Assembly (NCBI GenBank): GCA_007130555.1
Contig: SLSH01000229.1
Coordinates: forward strand, 1-14,807
Reading direction: 5' to 3'
Source of the DNA: Bacteroidales bacterium
GTDB taxonomy: Bacteria > Bacteroidota > Bacteroidia > Bacteroidales > ML635J-15
DNA: 14,807 nt
A model generated the notes under the pieces. It did not search any database, had not been told where the DNA came from, and saw nothing but the letters and a program-made list of their open reading frames with translations. A program made the position numbers and the translations under genes. Positions 6,717 through 13,808 of the stretch are shown here, piece after piece. The number at the start of each line of letters is the position of its first letter. The first letter of the stretch is position 1.

Positions 6717-7418
6717 ATGGGACAAAAATGTAATCCAATAAGTAATCGATTAGGAATCATTAAAGGATGGGATTCTAATTGGTATGGTGGAAATAAATAT
6801 GCAGATAATCTTGCAGAAGATATTAAAATCAGACGTTATCTTAGCGCAAGACTCAACAAAGCCAGTGTGGCAAAGATTATTATCGAAAGATCTTTGAAAA
6901 TGATTACCATTACTATTAATACCGCCAGACCGGGATTTGTTATCGGTAAAGGTGGAAGTGAAGTGGATATATTAAGAGAAGAACTAAAGAAAATTACTGA
7001 TAAAGATGTACAAATTAATATATTTGAAATTAAAAGACCTGAACTCGAAGCTGAATTAGTTGCAAGTAATATTGCCCGTCAGATTGAAGGTAAAATTGCT
7101 TATCGTAGAGCAGTTAAAATGGCAATAGCTTCTACAATTAGAATGGGAGCAGAAGGGATAAAAGTACAAGTTTCAGGAAGATTAAACGGAGCCGAAATGG
7201 CAAGATCCGAAATGTATAAAGAAGGAAGAACGCCTCTGCATACTCTTAGAGCGGATATAGACTATGCTCTTGCCGAAGCTCTTACAAAAACCGGATTAAT
7301 TGGTGTGAAAGTTTGGATTTGCAGAGGAGAAATTTACGGTAAAAGAGACCTTTCTCCATACGTCGGAAAAAAAGCACAAGGGAATAAAAGTACAGAAAGT
7401 AAAAAAAGAAGAAAATAA
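6717..7418 (+). CDS. rpsC: 30S ribosomal protein S3
   Basis: S3 lies at the mRNA entry tunnel and, with S4 and S5, contributes to mRNA helicase activity. The 233 residues equal the usual length. The N-terminus MGQKCNPISNRLGIIKGWDS (1-20) is standard. The type II KH domain carries the loop GFVIGKGGSEVD (73-84). The C-terminal domain includes RAVKMAIASTIRMGAEGIKV and GRLNGAEMARSEMYKEGRTP, with the basic mRNA-facing residues. The lysine-rich tail (KKRRK) is common. It lies between rplV (4 bases) and rplP (19 bases). Confidence 0.98.
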   Translation: MGQKCNPISNRLGIIKGWDSNWYGGNKYADNLAEDIKIRRYLSARLNKASVAKIIIERSLKMITITINTARPGFVIGKGGSEVDILREELKKITDKDVQINIFEIKRPELEAELVASNIARQIEGKIAYRRAVKMAIASTIRMGAEGIKVQVSGRLNGAEMARSEMYKEGRTPLHTLRADIDYALAEALTKTGLIGVKVWICRGEIYGKRDLSPYVGKKAQGNKSTESKKRRK

Positions 7419-7437
7419 TATCTGAAAAATTATAAAA

Positions 7438-7866
7438 ATGTTACAACCGAAAAAAACAAAATACAGAAGACAACAGAAGGGCAGAATGAAAGGAAATGCC
7501 CAAAGAGGAAATCAAATTGTTTTTGGTTCATTTGCAATTAAAGCGCTTGAGTCTCACTGGATTACAGGCAGACAAATTGAAGCGGCAAGAATTGCAGTTA
7601 CCAGAAAAATGCAGAGACAAGGACAAATATGGATAAGAGTATTTCCGGACAAGCCTATTACTAAAAAACCTGCCGAAGTTCGTATGGGGAAAGGTAAAGG
7701 TGCACCCGAAGGATTTGTTGTCCCTGTTACTCCGGGAAGAATAATTATTGAATCCGAAGGAGTGCCTCTTCAACTTGCTAAAGAATCGTTAAGATTGGCG
7801 GCACAAAAACTGCCCATTAAAACGAAGTTTGTAGTTAGATATGATTATGATATTAATGAAAAATAA
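7438..7866 (+). CDS. rplP: 50S ribosomal protein L16
   Basis: L16 helps place the A-site tRNA in the large subunit and is added late in assembly. The 142-residue length is near the family norm. MLQPKKTKYRRQQKGRMKG (1-19) and the segment KPAEVRMGKGKGAPEGFV (77-94) are signatures. Arg82 corresponds to E. coli Arg81, which the oxygenase RoxA (YcfD) can hydroxylate; presence of the enzyme here is unknown. Glycines and basic residues needed for rRNA contact are kept. It precedes rpmC by 8 bases in the universal rpsC-rplP-rpmC order. Confidence 0.98.
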   Translation: MLQPKKTKYRRQQKGRMKGNAQRGNQIVFGSFAIKALESHWITGRQIEAARIAVTRKMQRQGQIWIRVFPDKPITKKPAEVRMGKGKGAPEGFVVPVTPGRIIIESEGVPLQLAKESLRLAAQKLPIKTKFVVRYDYDINEK

Positions 7867-7874
7867 TTATTAAA

Positions 7875-8075
7875 ATGAAAAGTAAAGAAGTAGTGGAATT
7901 AACCACAAAAGAAATAATAGAAAAAATCGGAGATGAAAAAAACAAACTTACTAAGTTAAGACTAAATCATGCTGTTTCACCTCTTGATAATCCAAGTATA
8001 TTAAAAGAGATTAAGAAAAATATTGCAAGACTAAATACGGAACAGAGAAAAAGAGAATTTAGTGAGAATAAATAA
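7875..8075 (+). CDS. rpmC: 50S ribosomal protein L29
   Basis: L29 is a small helical-hairpin protein near the tunnel exit beside L23. The 66 residues fit the family. The pattern ELTTKEIIEKIGDEKNKLTK (8-27), a linker with PLDNPSILKEIKKNIARLNT (36-55) and a basic C-terminus make the two-helix form. Sequence conservation in L29 is low, so identity rests mainly on the fold pattern and on its position between rplP and rpsQ. The stop codon lies 10 bases before the preferred rpsQ start. Confidence 0.95.
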   Translation: MKSKEVVELTTKEIIEKIGDEKNKLTKLRLNHAVSPLDNPSILKEIKKNIARLNTEQRKREFSENK

Positions 8076-8085
8076 TTATTGTGTT

Positions 8086-8352
8086 ATGAATATGAAGATA
8101 AATAGGAATTTAAGAAAAGAACGAATCGGGATTGTTTTAAGTAATAAAATGGAAAAGTCTATTGTTGTTGCTGTTAAAAGAAAAGAAAAACATCCTAAAT
8201 ACGGGAAATTCATTAATAAAACAAGTAAATTTGTTGCACACGATGAAAAAAATATTTGCGACATTGGAGATGTTGTAAAAATTATGGAAACACGTCCATT
8301 AAGTAAAAATAAAAATTGGAGATTAGTTGATATTATTGAAAAAGTTAAATAG
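8086..8352 (+). CDS. rpsQ: 30S ribosomal protein S17
   Basis: S17 is a primary 16S rRNA-binding OB-fold protein needed early in 30S assembly. I place the start at the ATG at 8086, giving 88 residues. The open frame extends upstream to a GTG at 8062, but that would overlap rpmC and add eight residues (MRINNYCV) not expected in S17. ATG at 8092 is also possible. RNLRKERIGIVLSNKMEKSI, the HPKYGKFINKTSKF loop and METRPLSKNKNWRLVDIIE are clear family signatures. It is the only gene here ending in TAG. rplN starts 2 bases later. Confidence 0.95.
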   Translation: MNMKINRNLRKERIGIVLSNKMEKSIVVAVKRKEKHPKYGKFINKTSKFVAHDEKNICDIGDVVKIMETRPLSKNKNWRLVDIIEKVK

Positions 8353-8354
8353 TC

Positions 8355-8723
8355 ATGATACAGCAAGAAAGCAGATTAAATGTTGCAGATAATAGCGGAG
8401 CAAAAGAAGTCTTATGTATTCGGGTTTTAGGAGGTACAAGAAAAAGATATGCTTCGATTGGAGATAAAATTATTGTTAGTGTTAAATCAGCACTACCGAG
8501 TGATAATATTAAAAAGGGGGCTATAACAAAAGCGGTTGTAGTTAGAGTAAAAAAGGAAATTAAAAGAAATGACGGATCGTATATACGATTTGATGAAAAT
8601 GCATGTGTATTGTTAAATGCCGCAGGAGAACTACAAGGAACCAGAATTTTCGGTCCGATAGCACGTGAATTAAGAGAAAAACAATATATGAAAATTGTAT
8701 CATTAGCATCGGAAGTTTTATAA
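8355..8723 (+). CDS. rplN: 50S ribosomal protein L14
   Basis: L14 lies at the subunit interface beside L19 and takes part in an intersubunit bridge. It is also the docking site of the silencing factor RsfS. The 122-residue length is exact for the family. MIQQESRLNVADNSGAKEV (1-19) and RIFGPIARELREKQYMKIVS near the C-terminus are near-invariant motifs. This gene begins the spc block, which has its own promoter in E. coli. Here only 2 bases separate it from rpsQ, so it is very likely co-transcribed. Confidence 0.98.
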   Translation: MIQQESRLNVADNSGAKEVLCIRVLGGTRKRYASIGDKIIVSVKSALPSDNIKKGAITKAVVVRVKKEIKRNDGSYIRFDENACVLLNAAGELQGTRIFGPIARELREKQYMKIVSLASEVL

Positions 8724-8744
8724 TTAATTTAATAATGAATAATA

Positions 8745-9068
8745 ATGGTTAGAAAATTACATATAAAAAAGGGAGACATTGTAATGGTTATTGCCGGGGA
8801 AAATAAAGGTCAGCAAGGGAGAGTGCTTGAAGTTAATGCAAAAAAAATGCGGGCACTTGTCGAAGGTGTTAATACAATCTCAAAACATACAAAGCCTAAT
8901 GCAGATAATCCGCAAGGAGGAATTGTAAAAAAAGAAGCTCCCGTGCATATATCAAACTTAATGGTTATTGACCCGAAAACAGGGGAACCTACAAGAATCG
9001 GAAGAAAAATGGGAAGTAATAATAAAATTGTGCGTTATGCAAAAAAATCTGGGGAGGAAATAAAATAA
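8745..9068 (+). CDS. rplX: 50S ribosomal protein L24
   Basis: L24 starts large-subunit assembly by binding the 5' end of 23S rRNA and later sits at the tunnel exit. The 107-residue length is typical. The KOW domain near residues 6-33 (KIKKGD-like start, VMVIAGENKGQQGRVLEV at 13-30) is clear. NTISKHTKPNADNPQGGI and HISNLMVIDPKTGEPTRIG follow as expected. An out-of-frame ATG at 8735 opens a five-codon frame across the start and is probably meaningless. The stop codon overlaps the rplE start by one base. Confidence 0.97.
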   Translation: MVRKLHIKKGDIVMVIAGENKGQQGRVLEVNAKKMRALVEGVNTISKHTKPNADNPQGGIVKKEAPVHISNLMVIDPKTGEPTRIGRKMGSNNKIVRYAKKSGEEIK

Positions 9069-9070
9069 TG
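9053..9070 (+). promoter_or_regulatory. Shine-Dalgarno-like site and stop/start overlap at rplE
   Basis: GGAGG at 9053-9057 lies 10 bases before the rplE ATG. The rplX stop (9066-9068) shares one base with that ATG (TAATG). This is the only gene here with a ribosome-binding sequence at useful spacing. The GGAGG is part of the rplX codons for Gly-Glu-Glu, so it may be coincidence. The overlap suggests that ribosomes finishing rplX restart on rplE. Confidence 0.5.
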
Positions 9071-9628
9071 GATAAGAATATGCCGACATTAAAGAAAAAA
9101 TTTCATGAAGAAATTATTCCAAATCTAATGAAAGAATTTGGATATAAAAGTATTATGCAGATTCCAAAATTAGAGAAAATTGTTCTTAATCAAGGGATAG
9201 GACAAGCGGTAGCAGATAAAAAACTTATAGACACTGCAATTGAAGAAATGACTATTATTAGCGGTCAAAAAGCGGTTGAAACTCTTTCGAAAAAAGATAT
9301 TTCTAATTTTAAATTGCGAAGAAAAATGCCTATTGGTGTTATGGTTACTTTACGTAAAGATAAAATGTATGAATTTTTAGAAAGACTAATTTGTGTAGCT
9401 TTGCCAAGAATAAGAGATTTTAGGGGATTAAATTATAAACTTGACGGAAGAGGGAATTATACTTTAGGCATTAGTGAGCAAATAATTTTTCCGGAAATTG
9501 ATATTGATAAAATTCATAAAATTCTGGGAATGGATATTACTTTGGTTACTTCGGCAAAAACTGACGCTGAAGCTTATGCATTATTAAAAAATTTCGGATT
9601 ACCTTTTAAAAATTTAAAAAAGACTTAA
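9068..9628 (+). CDS. rplE: 50S ribosomal protein L5
   Basis: L5 binds 5S rRNA with L18 and places it in the central protuberance, touching P-site tRNA and S13. The 186 residues fit the family, which usually has 178-190. IPKLEKIVLNQGIG, FKLRRKMPIGVMVTLR and RIRDFRGLNYKLDGRGNYTLG are the standard motifs, followed by EQIIFPEIDIDKI. The ATG at 9068, overlapping the rplX stop, is chosen. The in-frame ATG at 9080 would give a product four residues shorter. rpsN starts one base after the stop. Confidence 0.97.
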   Translation: MDKNMPTLKKKFHEEIIPNLMKEFGYKSIMQIPKLEKIVLNQGIGQAVADKKLIDTAIEEMTIISGQKAVETLSKKDISNFKLRRKMPIGVMVTLRKDKMYEFLERLICVALPRIRDFRGLNYKLDGRGNYTLGISEQIIFPEIDIDKIHKILGMDITLVTSAKTDAEAYALLKNFGLPFKNLKKT

Positions 9629-9629
9629 T

Positions 9630-9899
9630 ATGGCAAAAGAATCAATGAAAGCCCGCGAAGTTAAAAGAAAAAAACTTATTGAAAAATACGCGGAAAAAAG
9701 AACAAAATATAAAAAAGAAGGGAATTACGAGGCTTTACATATGTTGCCGAGAAATTCATCAAAAGTCCGTTTGCACAACCGTTGTAGTCAAACAGGAAGA
9801 CCAAAAGGATATATGAGACAATTCGGTGTTAGTCGGATCGTTTTTCGTGAAATGGCTTCGGCAGGACTAATACCAGGGATAAAAAAAGCTAGTTGGTAA
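9630..9899 (+). CDS. rpsN: 30S ribosomal protein S14, zinc-free long form
   Basis: S14 completes the 30S head near S3 and S10. The 89-residue product is the long form without the two CxxC zinc pairs. Cys52, in the motif NRCSQTGRPKGYMRQFGVSR (50-69), is the only cysteine. The basic N-terminus (KAREVKRKKLIEKYAEKR) and C-terminus (REMASAGLIPGIKKASW) match the family. This form needs no zinc. Whether the genome also carries a zinc-type paralogue cannot be seen here. It is packed one base behind rplE. Confidence 0.98.
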   Translation: MAKESMKAREVKRKKLIEKYAEKRTKYKKEGNYEALHMLPRNSSKVRLHNRCSQTGRPKGYMRQFGVSRIVFREMASAGLIPGIKKASW

Positions 9900-9917
9900 T
9901 AAATAATTATAAATGAT

Positions 9918-10313
9918 ATGACTGATCCAATTGCAGATTATTTAACAAGAATTAGAAATGCCACTATGGCAAAACATAAAATTGTAGAAATTCCCAGTTC
10001 AAATATTAAAAGGGAAATTACAAAAGTCCTTTTTGATAAAGGATACATATTAAATTATAAGTTCGAAGATGTAGGACCTCAGGGAAATATTAAAATTGCA
10101 CTTAAATATCATCCCTTATCAAAAGTTTCTGCAATTAAAAAAATGGAAAGAGCCAGTAAGCCGGGCTTAAGAAAATATACATCCTCCAAAGATGTCCCAA
10201 GAGTGCTTAACGGGCTGGGGGTTGCTATATTATCAACAAATAGAGGTGTTATTACCGACAAAGAGGCAAGATTGTTAAAGGTCGGAGGTGAAGTTTTATG
10301 TTATGTTTATTAA
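9918..10313 (+). CDS. rpsH: 30S ribosomal protein S8
   Basis: S8 binds the central domain of 16S rRNA early in assembly. In E. coli it also represses the spc operon by binding mRNA at the rplX-rplE junction. The 131-residue length is normal. MTDPIADYLTRIRNATMAKH (1-20), the middle segment KPGLRKYTSSKDVPRVLNGL (81-100) and the RNA-binding STNRGVITD (106-114) are diagnostic. It ends GGEVLCYVY, as expected. The ATG at 9918 is preceded by another ATG at 9913 in a different frame, which stops after two codons. Confidence 0.98.
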   Translation: MTDPIADYLTRIRNATMAKHKIVEIPSSNIKREITKVLFDKGYILNYKFEDVGPQGNIKIALKYHPLSKVSAIKKMERASKPGLRKYTSSKDVPRVLNGLGVAILSTNRGVITDKEARLLKVGGEVLCYVY

Positions 10314-10332
10314 AAAATAAAAAATTAAAGTA

Positions 10333-10887
10333 ATGTCAAGAATTGGAAATTTACCTATAACAATACCTGAAAAGGTTGAACTGAATGTAGATAATAACAA
10401 TCTGGTTACAGTAAAAGGTCCACTTGGAGAATTATCACAGGAAGTCAATCCGAGTATTATTATTGAAACAGGTGAAAATGAAATTCAGGTTAAAAGAAAC
10501 TCGGACAGTAAAGAACATATATCTTTACATGGATTGTATCGTTCTTTAATTGCAAATATGGTGGAAGGAGTTTCTAATGGATATACGATTCAGCAAGAAC
10601 TTGTAGGCGTAGGTTATAAAGCTTCAAATAACGGACAATTGTTGGAATTGGCACTCGGATATTCACATACAATATTATTTCAAATACCGGATGAAATTAG
10701 TGTTGAATGTAAAGCCGAAAGAAGAAGCAATTTTATTATTACTTTAAAAAGTTACGACAAACAATTATTAGGTCAGGTAGCGGCTAAAATACGTTCGTTC
10801 CGTCCTCCTGAACCATATAAAGGAAAAGGAATTAAATTTGTTGGAGAAGAATTACGTAAAAAAGCTGGTAAGTCAGCTAAGATATAA
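10333..10887 (+). CDS. rplF: 50S ribosomal protein L6
   Basis: L6 lies near the sarcin-ricin loop at the factor-binding site, close to where EF-G and EF-Tu act. The 184-residue protein has two related alpha/beta domains, roughly 1-82 and 83-184. MSRIGNLPITIPEKV (1-15), VKGPLGELSQ (27-36), VGVGYKA (91-97) and the C-terminal FRPPEPYKGKGIKFVGEE (156-173) define the family. No odd features are seen. Gaps of 19 and 23 bases separate it from rpsH and rplR. Confidence 0.98.
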   Translation: MSRIGNLPITIPEKVELNVDNNNLVTVKGPLGELSQEVNPSIIIETGENEIQVKRNSDSKEHISLHGLYRSLIANMVEGVSNGYTIQQELVGVGYKASNNGQLLELALGYSHTILFQIPDEISVECKAERRSNFIITLKSYDKQLLGQVAAKIRSFRPPEPYKGKGIKFVGEELRKKAGKSAKI

Positions 10888-10910
10888 AAATAATTTAAAA
10901 TTTTTTAAAG

Positions 10911-11267
10911 ATGGCATTATCAAAAAAAGATAGAAGAATAAAAATTAAAAAAAGGATTCGCAGAAAGATATTCGGAACTCCCGAAACGCCTCGTATGTCT
11001 GTTTTTCGTAGTAATAAACAGATAAGTGTGCAAATAATTGATGATGTGAATGCAAAAACACTTGTTTCGGCTTCTTCTTTGCAGAAAGATATTTATTCTC
11101 AAAAAGGGACTAAATCTCAAAAAGCAAAAATGGTAGGGGAATTAATTGCGAAAAATGCAATTAATACAGGAATTAAACAAGTTGTATTTGATAGAAATGG
11201 ATATTTATATCATGGAAAAATTAAGACTTTGGCTGATGGAGCCAGAGAAGGAGGTTTAAAATTATAA
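10911..11267 (+). CDS. rplR: 50S ribosomal protein L18
   Basis: L18 binds 5S rRNA and mediates its attachment to 23S rRNA together with L5. The 118 residues are typical. The very basic N-terminus (about residues 5-20) is the flexible RNA-binding tail. TPRMSVFRSNKQISVQIIDD (26-45), the alanine-glycine segment before FDRNGYLYHGK (93-103) and the end LADGAREGGLKL (107-118) are signatures. The codons for Arg-Glu-Gly-Gly contain AAGGAGGT at 11248-11255, but this is 19 bases from the rpsE start and too far for a normal Shine-Dalgarno role. Confidence 0.97.
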   Translation: MALSKKDRRIKIKKRIRRKIFGTPETPRMSVFRSNKQISVQIIDDVNAKTLVSASSLQKDIYSQKGTKSQKAKMVGELIAKNAINTGIKQVVFDRNGYLYHGKIKTLADGAREGGLKL

Positions 11268-11274
11268 TTATATT

Positions 11275-11790
11275 ATGTCAGAAACTATTAGAAAAATTAA
11301 AACAACTGATCTTGAGTTAATCGACAGATTAGTTAGTGTACAAAGGGTAACCAAAGTTACTAAAGGAGGTAGAAATTTTGGATTTAGTGCAATTGTGGTA
11401 GTCGGTAATGAAAATGGAATTGTCGGATACGGACTGGGTAAAGCCAAAGAAGTTACAACCGCAATCGCAAAAGGGGTTGAAGATGCAAAGAAAAATTTGT
11501 TAAAAGTTCCTGTTATTAATGGAACAATACCTCATGAACAATCTGCTAAATCAGGAGGCGCTAAAGTATGGCTCATGCCTGCATCATCAGGAACAGGAGT
11601 TGTGGCAGGAGGTGCAATGCGTGCAGTATTAGAAAGTGCTGGAGTAAAAAATGTATTGGCAAAATCCAAGGGGTCATCAAATCCGCATAATCTCGTTAAA
11701 GCAACGGTTAAAGCACTTCTCGAAATGAGAGATGCATATACTGTGGCTGATCAAAGACAAGTGGACTTAGGTAAAGTTTTTAACGGTTAA
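11275..11790 (+). CDS. rpsE: 30S ribosomal protein S5
   Basis: S5 lies at the mRNA entry side of the 30S body and influences decoding accuracy. Its N-terminal loop meets the spectinomycin site. The 171-residue protein has the double-stranded RNA-binding domain with VQRVTKVTKGGRNFGFSAIV (22-41), in which TKGGR (29-33) corresponds to the spectinomycin loop and looks intact. The C-terminal domain carries PASSGTGVVAGGAMRAVLE (102-120) and NVLAKSKGSSNPHNLVKAT (126-144). The gene is 7 bases after rplR and 10 before rpmD. Confidence 0.98.
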   Translation: MSETIRKIKTTDLELIDRLVSVQRVTKVTKGGRNFGFSAIVVVGNENGIVGYGLGKAKEVTTAIAKGVEDAKKNLLKVPVINGTIPHEQSAKSGGAKVWLMPASSGTGVVAGGAMRAVLESAGVKNVLAKSKGSSNPHNLVKATVKALLEMRDAYTVADQRQVDLGKVFNG

Positions 11791-11800
11791 TTAAAATAAA

Positions 11801-11980
11801 ATGGGGAAAATTAAGATTACTCAAATAAAAAGTAAAATAGGCAGTAATGCAAGGCAAAAAAGAACACTTGAAGCCTTGGGAATTAGAAAAATGCATCAAA
11901 CTGTAGAACATGAAGATACTCCACAAGTAATGGGGATGATTAATAAGGTGCGTCATTTGGTTAAATCAGAAAAAATTTAA
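11801..11980 (+). CDS. rpmD: 50S ribosomal protein L30
   Basis: This is a short gene of 59 codons plus stop. It begins MGKIKITQIKSKIGSN, continues with RQKRTLEALGIRKMHQTVEH and ends with a stretch giving MINKVRHLVKSEKI. The L30 pattern is clear: a beta strand with K-I-T-Q-I-K-S-x-I-G, then LEALGIRKMHQTV, then GMINKVRHLV. L30 is a small bacterial-type protein on the solvent side of the large subunit, near domain II of 23S rRNA, and is missing from some bacteria. Its place between rpsE and rplO is universal where it exists. Gaps are 10 bases upstream and 20 downstream. Confidence 0.97.
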   Translation: MGKIKITQIKSKIGSNARQKRTLEALGIRKMHQTVEHEDTPQVMGMINKVRHLVKSEKI

Positions 11981-12000
11981 TTTAGATAATTTTTTGTATT

Positions 12001-12447
12001 ATGAATTTAAGTAATTTAAAACCGGCAAAAGGCTCTGTGAAAAACAAAAAAAGAATTGGAAGAGGTCAGGGCTCAGGAAGAGGAGGAACTTCAACCAAAG
12101 GTCATAAAGGAGCAAAATCAAGGTCAGGATATAAAAGTAATCCCGGGTTTGAAGGAGGACAAATGCCATTGCAAAGAACAACTCCAAAGTTTGGATTTAA
12201 AAACCGAAACAGAGTTGAATTTAAAGCTATTAATGTGGGGACTTTGCAATTATTAGCAGAAAAAAAGAAAATTAAAACAATTGATATAGAAGTATTGTGC
12301 GATAATGGATTAGCTTCAAATAAAGATTTGGTTAAAATATTAGGGAACGGAGATATTAAAGATAAAATAACCGTTAAAGCTCATGCTTTTTCTAAAACAG
12401 CGATAGAAAAAATAGAAGCTATTGGAGGAACTACAGAAAAAATTTAA
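12001..12447 (+). CDS. rplO: 50S ribosomal protein L15
   Basis: L15 is a late-assembly protein with a long, glycine- and basic-rich N-terminal extension that threads into 23S rRNA. The 148-residue product shows it: MNLSNLKPAKGSVKNKKRIG (1-20), then GRGGTSTKGHKGAKSRSG (26-43), then PGFEGGQMPLQRTTPKFGFK (48-67). The globular C-terminal half contains AINVGTLQLL and ends with AIEKIEAIGGTTEKI, all as expected. secY starts 3 bases after the stop, which suggests coupled translation. Confidence 0.98.
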   Translation: MNLSNLKPAKGSVKNKKRIGRGQGSGRGGTSTKGHKGAKSRSGYKSNPGFEGGQMPLQRTTPKFGFKNRNRVEFKAINVGTLQLLAEKKKIKTIDIEVLCDNGLASNKDLVKILGNGDIKDKITVKAHAFSKTAIEKIEAIGGTTEKI

Positions 12448-12450
12448 AGA

Positions 12451-13788
12451 ATGAAACGCTTTATTGATACAATAAGAAATATTTTTAAGATTGAAGACCT
12501 TCGATCCAGAATACTAATAACTTTAAGTTATATTTTAATTTATCGTTTTGGTTGTCATGTGGTATTACCGGGAATCAACCCAAACGAACTTGCAGCCCTT
12601 GAAGCTCAAACAGCTGACGGAGTATTGGGCTTGTTAGATATGTTCTCGGGTGGAGCATTCTCTAACGCTTCAATATTTGCTCTCGGAATCATGCCCTATA
12701 TATCTGCTTCTATCGTTGTACAGCTTCTTGGAATAGCTGTCCCATATTTCCAGAAATTACAAAGAGAGGGCGAAAGTGGAAGAAAGAAAATAAATCAAAT
12801 TACAAGATATTTAACTGTAGGTATATTATTGTTACAAGCTCCAACATATCTGGCGAATTTGTATGCAACTTTGCCTCCTACAGCATTTGCGTTGTCAGGA
12901 ACTTTCTTTACGGTTTCTTCTGTAATTATTCTTACTTCAGGAACAATGTTTGTTATGTGGCTTGGTGAAAGAATTACAGACAGAGGTATTGGAAATGGTA
13001 TTTCTTTGTTAATTATGATTGGTATTATTGCAAATTTACCTTTCGCTTTTTGGGCAGAAGCAACTGCAAGAGCAACTGGTGTAGGCGGAGGACTAATTAT
13101 TTTATTAGTTGAACTGATAATACTTTTTGTGGTTTTTATGGTGTCAATTGCATTGGTACAAGCCGTAAGAAGAATACCTGTTCAATATGCAAAGAGAGTT
13201 GTGGGAAATAAACAATACGGAGGAGTTAGGCAATATATACCTTTAAAAGTTAATGCAGCAGGAGTAATGCCGATTATCTTTGCTCAAGCTTTGATGTTTG
13301 TCCCTCTCATGCTGGCAGGTTTTGGTGGCGAAGGAATGGGAGCTTTTGCAGCAGCATTTGCAGATTATACAGGATTTTGGTATAATTTAGTATTTGCAAT
13401 AATGATTATTTTATTTACTTATTTTTATACTGCTGTTACAATTAATCCACAGCAAATGGCAGAGGATATGAAAAAGAACGGAGGGTTTATTCCCGGGGTT
13501 AAACCGGGAAAAAGAACAGTTGAATTTTTAGATTCAATTATGTCGAAAATAACACTGCCGGGATCAATATTTCTTGCAATTATTGCCATTTTGCCCGCAT
13601 TTGCTATGTTGGGAGGAGTTAATGCACAGTTTGCACAATTCTATGGTGGTACATCTTTACTGATTTTGGTCGGTGTTATACTGGATACTTTACAGCAAAT
13701 AGAAAGTCATCTATTGATGCGTCATTATGATGGACTTACTAAATCAGGAAGAATTAAGGGCAGAGGGTCAAGAAACGCAGCTCTTTAA
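12451..13788 (+). CDS. secY: Protein translocase channel subunit SecY
   Basis: SecY forms the protein-conducting channel of the inner membrane with SecE and SecG, passing secreted proteins and releasing membrane proteins sideways. The 445 residues and ten predicted membrane segments match the family: about 20-41, 71-95, 117-138, 150-171, 183-202, 212-236, 266-290, 310-331, 371-390 and 397-417. The plug region LLDMFSGGAFSNAS (61-74) follows segment 1. GIMPYISASIVVQLL (79-93), NPQQMAEDMKKNGGFIPG (332-349) with the SecA-facing cytoplasmic loop, and DTLQQIESHLLMRHYDG (412-428) are signatures. It lies 3 bases after rplO, as in most bacteria. Confidence 0.98.
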   Translation: MKRFIDTIRNIFKIEDLRSRILITLSYILIYRFGCHVVLPGINPNELAALEAQTADGVLGLLDMFSGGAFSNASIFALGIMPYISASIVVQLLGIAVPYFQKLQREGESGRKKINQITRYLTVGILLLQAPTYLANLYATLPPTAFALSGTFFTVSSVIILTSGTMFVMWLGERITDRGIGNGISLLIMIGIIANLPFAFWAEATARATGVGGGLIILLVELIILFVVFMVSIALVQAVRRIPVQYAKRVVGNKQYGGVRQYIPLKVNAAGVMPIIFAQALMFVPLMLAGFGGEGMGAFAAAFADYTGFWYNLVFAIMIILFTYFYTAVTINPQQMAEDMKKNGGFIPGVKPGKRTVEFLDSIMSKITLPGSIFLAIIAILPAFAMLGGVNAQFAQFYGGTSLLILVGVILDTLQQIESHLLMRHYDGLTKSGRIKGRGSRNAAL

Positions 13789-13808
13789 AAATATATAAAT
13801 GTTCTTTG

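Noticed and set aside
8062..8085. GTG start for rpsQ giving a 96-residue S17
   Set aside because: It would overlap rpmC and add residues unlike S17 N-termini. The ATG at 8086 gives the usual length and non-overlapping spacing.
11248..11255. AAGGAGGT, a perfect Shine-Dalgarno core before rpsE
   Set aside because: It encodes conserved L18 residues (Glu-Gly-Gly) and lies 19 bases from the rpsE ATG, too far for normal pairing.
12056..12256. Second-frame open reading frame of 66 codons inside rplO
   Set aside because: The glycine- and lysine-rich codons of L15 leave another frame open by chance. Its product is a low-complexity Glu/Gln/Lys sequence with no separate leader.
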